Of a stretch of DNA of 6,176 nucleotides, positions 1 through 5,185 are shown one piece after another (within the stretch, counting starts at the first letter, position 1; each line of letters opens with the position of its first letter). Made by a program: the position numbers and the translations under genes. The stretch lies in NCBI GenBank assembly GCA_009922885.1, contig RFUP01000149.1, positions 1 through 6,176 of the forward strand, given 5' to 3'. Under the pieces are notes generated by a model that had not been told where the DNA came from, did not search any database, and was given only the letters and a program-made list of their open reading frames with translations. The stretch comes from Paracoccaceae bacterium (GTDB lineage Bacteria > Pseudomonadota > Alphaproteobacteria > Rhodobacterales > Rhodobacteraceae).

Positions 1-6
1 GCGCGC

Positions 7-1410
7 ATGATCCCGGTTCAGGGTTTCGAGGGTAAATCAGTGGCTGTTCTGGGCCTTGGCCGCTCCGGCCTCGCCACCGCACGCGCCTTGAAAGCAGGCG
101 GCGCGCATCCCGTGCTCTGGGACGATAACCCCGCCGCCCGCGAGAAGGCCGAAGCCGAGGGCTTCGAAACCCGCGACCTGTCGCGCCAAGGCGCTTTCGA
201 CGGTATCGCCTGCCTCGTCACCTCGCCGGGCATTCCGCATCTCTACCCCGAACCGAACCGCGTGATCGCCGCCGCTTGGGACGCCGAAGTGCCTGTCGAT
301 AACGACATCGGCCTCTTCTTCCGCTCCCTCGGCCATAAAGGCTGGGACGATTTCGATCAGCCGCCGAAAGTCATCACCGTCACCGGATCGAACGGCAAAT
401 CCACCACCTCCGCCCTCATCCATCACATCCTCTCCGAGGACGGGCGCGAGAGCCAGTTGGCCGGTAATATCGGCCGGGGCGTGCTGGATATCGACCCGCC
501 CGGCGATGGCGGTGTCGTGGTGCTCGAACTTTCCTCCTATCAAACCGATCTTGCGCGCGCGCTCACCCCGGATGTGGCCGTTTTCACCAATCTCTCGCCT
601 GACCATCTGGACCGCCACGCCGGCATGGGCGGCTATTTCGCGGCCAAGCGCCGCCTTTTCGCGGAAGGCGGGCCCGACCGCGCGGTGATCGGCGTCGACG
701 AGCGCGAGGGCCAATATCTGGCGAACCAACTCTCCGAAGGGGCAGGGGACGACCGCGTCATCCGCGTTTCCTCCGCCCGCAAACTCGCAGGTCCGGGCTG
801 GCTTGTTTTCGCCCGCAAGGGTTTCCTCACCGAATGGCGCAAGGGCCGGCAAGTTGCCGCGATCGACCTGCGCGAGATGAAGGGCCTCCCCGGGGCGCAT
901 AACCACCAGAACGCCTGCGCCGCCTATGCCGCCTGCCGCGCCCTTGGCCTCTCGCCCCGCGCCATCGAAACCGGCCTCGCCAGCTACCCTGGCTTGCCGC
1001 ACCGCTCGCAAACCATCGCCGAGGCGCGCGGCATCCGCTTCGTGAACGACTCGAAAGCCACCAACGTCGATAGCGCCTTGAAAGCTCTGGAGGCCTTCCA
1101 GAATATCCGCTGGATCTGCGGCGGGCTTGAGAAGGAAGGCGGGCTTTCGGGCCTGAAACCGGGCCTCCCCAACGTCAAGAAAGCCTATGTCATCGGCCGT
1201 GAAGCCGCGAAATTCGCCCTCCAGCTTGATGGTGCCGAAGCCGAAGTGTGCACCATGATGGAACGCGCCGTCGCCCAAGCCATCGCCGAGGCCGAGGCGG
1301 GTGATGTGGTGCTCCTCGCGCCCGCCGCCGCCTCGTTCGACCAATATGACAACTTCGAGAAACGCGGCGACGATTTCGTGGCCCGCGTGAAAGCCGCGCT
1401 CGACCCATGA
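7..1410 (+). CDS. murD: UDP-N-acetylmuramoyl-L-alanine--D-glutamate ligase (MurD)
   Basis: MurD is the cytoplasmic ATP-dependent ligase that adds D-glutamate to UDP-MurNAc-L-alanine, the second amino acid of the peptidoglycan stem peptide. The 467-residue product carries the Mur ligase architecture. There is an N-terminal Rossmann-like UDP-binding domain with GLGRSG at 16-21. The central ATPase domain has the P-loop GSNGKST at 127-133, ELSSYQ at 174-179, NLSPDHLDRH at 195-204 and a lysine at 214 (FAAKRR) matching the carbamylated lysine of E. coli MurD. GAHNHQN lies at 296-302. The C-terminal domain has PHRSQ from 331, NDSKATN at 347-353 and the MurD-type tail LAPAAASFDQYDNFEKRGDDF at 437-457. 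It is slightly longer than the E. coli enzyme (438 aa), which I recall as usual for alphaproteobacteria. Only six bases precede the ATG, so no ribosome binding site can be judged. The start fits the family N-terminus. Its stop overlaps the next start by 4 nt. Confidence 0.97.
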   Translation: MIPVQGFEGKSVAVLGLGRSGLATARALKAGGAHPVLWDDNPAAREKAEAEGFETRDLSRQGAFDGIACLVTSPGIPHLYPEPNRVIAAAWDAEVPVDNDIGLFFRSLGHKGWDDFDQPPKVITVTGSNGKSTTSALIHHILSEDGRESQLAGNIGRGVLDIDPPGDGGVVVLELSSYQTDLARALTPDVAVFTNLSPDHLDRHAGMGGYFAAKRRLFAEGGPDRAVIGVDEREGQYLANQLSEGAGDDRVIRVSSARKLAGPGWLVFARKGFLTEWRKGRQVAAIDLREMKGLPGAHNHQNACAAYAACRALGLSPRAIETGLASYPGLPHRSQTIAEARGIRFVNDSKATNVDSALKALEAFQNIRWICGGLEKEGGLSGLKPGLPNVKKAYVIGREAAKFALQLDGAEAEVCTMMERAVAQAIAEAEAGDVVLLAPAAASFDQYDNFEKRGDDFVARVKAALDP

Positions 1411-2540
1411 TCCCCGTGCCCTCGGACACAACTCTGGCCGCGCTCCATCGCGCCATCGCCGCCGAGGGCGACGCCACCCGCCGCGCCGAATTGCTCCTCC
1501 TCGCTGCCCGCGCGCTGCGCCAGTTGGGCGCGTTCCAAGCCGCCCGCGACGCGCTCGAAACGGCCCGCATCGAGGCCCCCGATCATCCGCATATCCAGCG
1601 CTCCCTCGGGCTTGAACTGTTCCGAATAGGCCAAGTCTCCGAGGGGCTCACGCTTTACGATCAGGGGCGCTGGCAGCTCGAAAGCCACGCCAAATACCGC
1701 CGCCCGTTCAGCGCGCCCTATTGGAAGGGCGGAACCGTGAAGGGCCGCCGCCTCCTTCTCTGGGCCGAGCAGGGGATCGGCGACCAGATCATGCAGGCCC
1801 GCATCCTCCCCCGCCTGTTGGCCGAAGGAGCCGCGATCACGCTTGAAGCCGATCCGCGCCTCTTCCCGCTCCTTGGCCCGCTTGCCGCGCAGATCACCTG
1901 CGTGCCCCAAACCTGCCCAGCCAACACCGCTCTGCAAAAGGCGCAGTTCGATTGGCAATCCTCGCTCTTCTCCGCGTGGCGTTTCGTCGAGACCCCCACC
2001 GAGGGCGGTCAGTGCCTCCACGCCGATCCCGCCCTCACCGGTCGCTACCGCAGCGCTTGGGCCAAGATGGGCTCTGCGCTGAACGTGGGCCTCTCGTGGC
2101 ATAGCCGCGCCGAAGCCACAGGCGCGCTCCGCTCCATAACGCCCGAGGCCTTGGCCCCGCTCTCCGCTCGCCCCAAAACGCGCTTCCACTCGCTGCAATA
2201 TGGCCGGCCCGACCTCACCGCCTTCTCGCAAGCCTTCGGCGCGCCGCTTCTGTCGGACCCGTCTGTCGATCCGCTGGCCTCCCTCACCCGACAGGCCGCG
2301 CAAATTGCCGCCCTCGATCTCGTCATCACGATCGACAATGCCACGGCCCATCTCGCAGGGGCGCTTGGCGTGAAAACATGGGTCCTTCTGCCCAAAGGCT
2401 CGGAATGGCGGTGGGGCACGCGGCTCTTCGAAACCGCGCTCTACCCCTCGGTCCGCCTCTTCCGCGCCTCCGATTTCGGCCAATGGGGCACGGCGCTCTG
2501 GCGGCTGGCGGAAGAATTCCGCACCTATCAAACGCAATAG
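1407..2540 (+). CDS. TPR and glycosyltransferase family 9-like protein, function unknown
   Basis: This 377-residue protein has an N-terminal helical part resembling about two TPR units (roughly 28-88, with alternating small and hydrophobic residues as in LLLAARALRQLGAFQAARDAL). A C-terminal domain resembles GT9 (heptosyltransferase-like) proteins. Supporting motifs are LLLWAEQGIGDQIMQARILP at 116-135, VITIDNATAHLAGALG at 306-321 (the nucleotide-sugar side DxxxxHLAxALG motif), SEWRWG at 332-337 and YPSVRLFR at 346-353. This combination is common in proteobacterial proteins annotated only as TPR proteins. Neither donor nor acceptor is known, and catalytic activity is not established. I see no signal peptide or membrane segment, so it is probably cytoplasmic. 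The start overlaps the murD stop as ATGA with no clear Shine-Dalgarno sequence, which suggests translational coupling to murD. A role in cell-envelope glycan or protein glycosylation is inference from context only. Confidence 0.85.
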   Translation: MIPVPSDTTLAALHRAIAAEGDATRRAELLLLAARALRQLGAFQAARDALETARIEAPDHPHIQRSLGLELFRIGQVSEGLTLYDQGRWQLESHAKYRRPFSAPYWKGGTVKGRRLLLWAEQGIGDQIMQARILPRLLAEGAAITLEADPRLFPLLGPLAAQITCVPQTCPANTALQKAQFDWQSSLFSAWRFVETPTEGGQCLHADPALTGRYRSAWAKMGSALNVGLSWHSRAEATGALRSITPEALAPLSARPKTRFHSLQYGRPDLTAFSQAFGAPLLSDPSVDPLASLTRQAAQIAALDLVITIDNATAHLAGALGVKTWVLLPKGSEWRWGTRLFETALYPSVRLFRASDFGQWGTALWRLAEEFRTYQTQ

Positions 2541-2565
2541 CCAAACCACCAACGCCATGCCGATC

Positions 2566-2582
2566 TCCGTGAAAGTCACGGA
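2566..2582. terminator. candidate bidirectional terminator hairpin between convergent genes
   Basis: A perfect inverted repeat, TCCGTGA - AAG - TCACGGA, gives a 7-bp stem with a 3-nt loop. It lies 25 nt after the TPR/GT9 stop and 30 nt before the end of the reverse-strand flavoprotein gene, where a shared terminator of two convergent units is expected. Neither strand has a good T-tract after the stem (on the + strand AAAA follows), so intrinsic termination would be weak. The hairpin may instead act as an RNA 3'-end stabiliser. The rest of the 72-nt gap shows nothing else. Confidence 0.4.
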
Positions 2583-2612
2583 AAACCCTAAGCATAACTC
2601 ATGAAAAATCCG

Positions 2613-3773
2613 TCAACGCGCGTCCACGTTGATCCCGTCTGCAGCCGCCACTGCCGAAGCCCAAGCCCATTGGAAGTTATACCCGCCAAGCCAGCCCGTC
2701 ACATCCACACATTCGCCAATGAAATAGAGCCCCGGCACCGATTTCGACATCATGGTCCGGCTGTCGATCCCCTTGGTATCCACGCCCCCCACGGTCACTT
2801 CCGCTGTCCGGTACCCTTCCGTGCCCGACGGTTTCAGCCGCCATGCGGCCAACCCCGCCACCAGCCCGCGCAAATCACTGTCCCGCTGCTCCGCCATCGG
2901 CCCCTTCGGCAGATCGAGCGTCTCGACAAACCGCGTGGGCAAACGCTGCCCCAGCACCGTGCCCACCATCTTCTTCCCCGAGGTCTTTTTCTCGCCCAGA
3001 AGCCACGCGCCTGCATCGAACCCCGGAAAAAGGTTCACCGAAATCTCTTCGCCTTCGCGCCAATAGGAAGACGCCTGCAACACCGACGGCCCCGAGAGCC
3101 CGCGATGGGTGAAAAGCAGCGCCTCCTCGAAACTTTTGCCCCCTGCGCATACCACCGAAGGCAAAGCCACGCCCGCCAAATCCGCAAACCGCCCCTCGGG
3201 AAAGGTGAACGGTACCAATCCCGCCCGCGTCTCGGTCACCTGATGGCCGAACTGAGCGGCAATCTCGTAGGCAATCCCCGTGGCCCCCATCTTCGGGATG
3301 GATTTCCCGCCCGTCGCCACCACAAGGGTCTTCGCCCGAACTTCCTGCCGCTGCCCTTCGCGCTCCAGAACCAGCCGGAACCCTTCGCCGATCTCGATCA
3401 CAGAGGTCGAAAGCCACAGTTCCGCCCCCGCCATCTCCGCCAAAAGCAAATCGACGATCTGCGTGGCCTTGCCGTCGCAGAAAAGCTGCCCCAGCGTCTT
3501 CTCGTGCCACGCGATCTTGTACTTCTCGACCAGCGCCAGAAAATCCCGCGGGCTGTAGCGCGCCAAAGCCGATTTGGCGAAATGCGGGTTCGCGCTGAGA
3601 AAATTCTGCGCGCCTGTGCCCAGATTGGTGAAATTGCACCGCCCGCCACCGGAGATCCGGATCTTTTCGCCGGGCGCACGCGCATGATCCACCACCAGCG
3701 TCCGGCCCTGAAGCCGCCCCGCACACATGAGGCCCGCGGCCCCGGCTCCCAAGATGACCGTATCGAATTCCAT
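2613..3773 (-). CDS. BaiN/YhiN/HI0933-family NAD(P)/FAD-dependent oxidoreductase
   Basis: The 386-residue flavoprotein (counted from the chosen start) belongs to the HI0933-like family, which includes E. coli YhiN and BaiN-type proteins. Most members have no proven substrate. Motifs in order are the dinucleotide-binding GAGAAG at 9-14 followed by an acidic position near Asp29 (LVVDH), the hallmark ISGGGRCNFTN at 40-50, LFCDGKATQIVDLL at 97-110, VVATGGKSIPKMGATG at 151-166, FTHRGLSGPSVLQAS at 221-235, AEVTVGGV at 324-331 and the C-terminal FAD-contacting GLYFIGECVDVTGWLGGYNFQ at 348-368. The reading frame stays open upstream to an ATG at 3890, but those 39 residues are the translation of an intergenic repeat-like element and lack family similarity. 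ATG at 3773 starts right at the FAD fold and matches family length (about 400 aa). A GAAGG sequence sits only 2 nt before it. The gene runs opposite to the surrounding dcw genes, and its link to wall synthesis is unknown. Confidence 0.9.
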   Translation of the reverse strand: MEFDTVILGAGAAGLMCAGRLQGRTLVVDHARAPGEKIRISGGGRCNFTNLGTGAQNFLSANPHFAKSALARYSPRDFLALVEKYKIAWHEKTLGQLFCDGKATQIVDLLLAEMAGAELWLSTSVIEIGEGFRLVLEREGQRQEVRAKTLVVATGGKSIPKMGATGIAYEIAAQFGHQVTETRAGLVPFTFPEGRFADLAGVALPSVVCAGGKSFEEALLFTHRGLSGPSVLQASSYWREGEEISVNLFPGFDAGAWLLGEKKTSGKKMVGTVLGQRLPTRFVETLDLPKGPMAEQRDSDLRGLVAGLAAWRLKPSGTEGYRTAEVTVGGVDTKGIDSRTMMSKSVPGLYFIGECVDVTGWLGGYNFQWAWASAVAAADGINVDAR

Positions 3774-3810
3774 AGCCTTCGAATGCCCCGTTCCCGGAAT
3801 GCCTGCAAGC

Positions 3811-3886
3811 CCTGCTTTCGCTTTCGGAAATATCCCGGGGGTGAATGCCGGAGGCAGAGGGGGCAGCGCCCCCTTTTTGGCCCCCC
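3811..3886 (-). repeat. GC-rich intergenic repeat-like element of Rhodobacteraceae type
   Basis: Read on the minus strand, this stretch has a G-rich block (GGGGGGCC), AAAAA, the GC inverted repeat AGGGGGC-GCT-GCCCCCT, CTGCCTCCGGCATTCA, CCCCCGGGATATTTC and an AAAGCGAAAGCAGG tail. This ordered pattern (GC hairpin, then CCCCCGGGATATTT, then a purine-rich GA/AG tail) resembles a motif I recall from many Rhodobacteraceae intergenic regions. That is memory, not a search. Only one copy is present here, so repetitiveness cannot be shown from the window. It explains the false N-terminal extensions of both flanking reading frames. The GATATTT part could contribute to the flavoprotein promoter, but I found no convincing -35/-10 pair on the minus strand. 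Confidence 0.5.
3856..3878 (+). terminator. canonical rightward intrinsic terminator upstream of ftsW
   Basis: AGGGGGC (3858-3864), loop AGC, and GCCCCCT (3868-3874) form a perfect 7-bp GC-rich stem. It can be extended by a G-U and an A-U pair at 3857 and 3856. A run of five T residues (3874-3878) overlaps the end of the stem, then GG follows. This is a textbook Rho-independent terminator for rightward transcription. It lies inside the spacer between two divergent genes, so it would stop transcripts reading through from murD and the TPR/GT9 gene, antisense over the flavoprotein gene, before they reach ftsW. The same hairpin read leftward has A residues before the stem and no T-run after it, so the orientation is clear. 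Confidence 0.65.
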
Positions 3887-3936
3887 ACAAAGAGCAGGCG
3901 AAACCCCGCTTCCCGCCACCACAGTTGGTATTTTCT

Positions 3937-3966
3937 CTGGCAGTTGAGCCTTCAAACCGCTACACT
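3937..3966 (+). promoter_or_regulatory. candidate sigma-70 promoter of ftsW-murG
   Basis: CTGGCA (3937-3942, 4 of 6 matches to TTGACA) and TACACT (3961-3966, 4 of 6 matches to TATAAT) are separated by 18 nt. They lie downstream of the intrinsic terminator and about 50 nt before the ftsW start, in the only AT-richer part of the spacer. The position makes sense because ftsW needs its own promoter if the terminator works. The match is modest and alphaproteobacterial -10 boxes are loosely conserved, so this is a candidate only. Downstream, CCCC-GCAAA-GGGG (3977-3989) can form a small 4-bp hairpin in the leader. Confidence 0.3.
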
Positions 3967-4018
3967 TACCCCCAGACCCCGCAAAGGGGCGATGAGAGGC
4001 AGTCAACGGCGGTATCCT

Positions 4019-5185
4019 ATGACGGACATGGTCTATGGCTCGGCACCCGTGGCGGGTGGCGAACCGGTTCTCCCCAAATGGTGGCGTACGATCGACAGAT
4101 GGGCGCTGTCCGCAGTGCTCCTCCTCTTCTCCATCGGCATAGTTCTGGGCCTCGCGGCGTCGGTGCCTCTGGCCGAAAAGAACGGCCTCGCGCCCTTCCA
4201 CTATGTGCAGCGCCAAGCGATGTTCGGCGGTCTCGCGCTTGGTGTGATGTTCGTGGTTTCCATGATGGGGCCGCAACTCGTGCGCCGTCTCGCGGTTCTG
4301 GGCTTTCTCGCCGCCCTGATTGCGCTTTTGGGGCTTCCCCTCTTCGGCACCGATTTCGGCAAAGGGGCCGTGCGCTGGTACTCGCTGGGTTTCGCCAGCT
4401 TCCAGCCTTCCGAATTCCTCAAGCCGGGCTTTATCGTGGTTGCGGCTTGGATGATGGCGGCAGCCCAAGATATCGGCGGCCCGCCCGGGCGGCTTTGGTC
4501 CTTCTTCCTGTGCACGGCAATCGTGCTACTCCTCGCGATGCAGCCTGACTTCGGGCAGGCCGCGCTCATCCTTTTCGGCTGGGGCGTCATGTGGTTCGTG
4601 GGCGGCGCGCCGATGGTGCTGATCCTCGGCCTTGCCGGGCTCGTTATCGCAGGTGGCTTCACCGCCTATAATTCGTCCGAGCACTTCGCCCGCCGCATCG
4701 ACGGCTTTCTCTCCCCCGATGTCGATCCCCGCACCCAACTCGGCTACGCCACCAACGCCATTCAGGAAGGCGGCTTTTTCGGTGTGGGTATCGGCGAGGG
4801 GCAAGTGAAATGGTCGCTGCCCGACGCGCATACCGATTTCATCATCGCCGTGGCCGCCGAGGAATATGGGCTGATCCTCGTTCTTCTCATCATCGCCCTT
4901 TACGGCACCGTGGTGATCCGCTCGCTCCTCCGCCTCTCGCGCGAACGCGACCCCTTTATCCGCCTCGCGGGCACAGGCCTCGCTTGCGTCGTGGGTGTTC
5001 AGGCGATGATCAACATGGGCGTCGCTGTCCGTCTTCTGCCTGCGAAAGGCATGACGCTTCCATTTGTCTCCTATGGCGGCTCCTCCGTGATCGCTTCTGG
5101 TATTGCAGTCGGAATGCTTCTGGCGTTTACCCGCAACCGACCGCAGGGCGAGATCGGTGAAATCCTGCGCGGGAGGTTTCGGTGA
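4019..5185 (+). CDS. ftsW: septal peptidoglycan glycosyltransferase FtsW (SEDS family)
   Basis: FtsW is the inner-membrane SEDS glycosyltransferase that polymerises lipid II at the division septum, working with a class B PBP (FtsI). The 388-residue product has about ten hydrophobic segments, roughly at 30-50, 64-83, 88-108, 134-150, 161-175, 179-195, 197-215, 277-300, 316-338 and 346-372. SEDS landmarks are GAVRWYSLGFASFQPSEFLKP at 116-136, QPDFGQAAL at 175-183, LPDAHTDFIIAVAAEEYG at 267-284 and KGMTLPFVSYGGSS at 343-356. Asp273 in AHTDF matches the aspartate needed for polymerisation in RodA/FtsW. The frame stays open to an ATG at 3845, but those 58 codons cover the repeat-like element and terminator. 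I chose 4019 because MTDMVYG resembles other Rhodobacteraceae FtsW starts. Its Shine-Dalgarno is weak. An in-frame ATG at 3992, preceded by AAAGGGG, is a real alternative adding nine residues. The stop overlaps murG by 4 nt. Confidence 0.95.
   Translation: MTDMVYGSAPVAGGEPVLPKWWRTIDRWALSAVLLLFSIGIVLGLAASVPLAEKNGLAPFHYVQRQAMFGGLALGVMFVVSMMGPQLVRRLAVLGFLAALIALLGLPLFGTDFGKGAVRWYSLGFASFQPSEFLKPGFIVVAAWMMAAAQDIGGPPGRLWSFFLCTAIVLLLAMQPDFGQAALILFGWGVMWFVGGAPMVLILGLAGLVIAGGFTAYNSSEHFARRIDGFLSPDVDPRTQLGYATNAIQEGGFFGVGIGEGQVKWSLPDAHTDFIIAVAAEEYGLILVLLIIALYGTVVIRSLLRLSRERDPFIRLAGTGLACVVGVQAMINMGVAVRLLPAKGMTLPFVSYGGSSVIASGIAVGMLLAFTRNRPQGEIGEILRGRFR
5171..5176 (+). promoter_or_regulatory. strong ribosome binding site for murG, fixes the GTG start
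   Basis: GGGAGG sits within the last codons of ftsW, 5 nt before the GTG at 5182. It is the clearest Shine-Dalgarno sequence in the window. It decides the murG start, because the nearby ATG at 5186 is followed at once by a stop (TAA) in its own frame, and the next in-frame ATG falls inside the GGTGGHMFP motif. Confidence 0.8.

Noticed and set aside
37..1431. Long minus-strand open frame of 464 codons lying antisense to murD
   Set aside because: It is a GC-driven shadow: the plus-strand frame encodes all MurD motifs, while the antisense translation is a Gly/Ala/Glu/Arg-rich string with no recognisable domain.
1185..2579. Long minus-strand open frame of 464 codons antisense to the end of murD and the TPR/GT9 gene
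   Set aside because: It covers parts of two well-supported plus-strand genes, starts inside murD, and reads as low-complexity Arg/Gly/Glu-rich sequence without motifs.
2601..3947. Long plus-strand open frame of 448 codons antisense to the flavoprotein gene
   Set aside because: The minus strand encodes a full set of HI0933-family motifs. The plus-strand translation is Pro/Arg/His-rich, which is typical of the complement of a GC-rich gene.
3398..4468. Minus-strand open frame spanning the flavoprotein start, the spacer and the beginning of ftsW
   Set aside because: It crosses the intergenic terminator and overlaps two real genes in wrong frames. Its product is Arg/His/Gly-rich with no domain.
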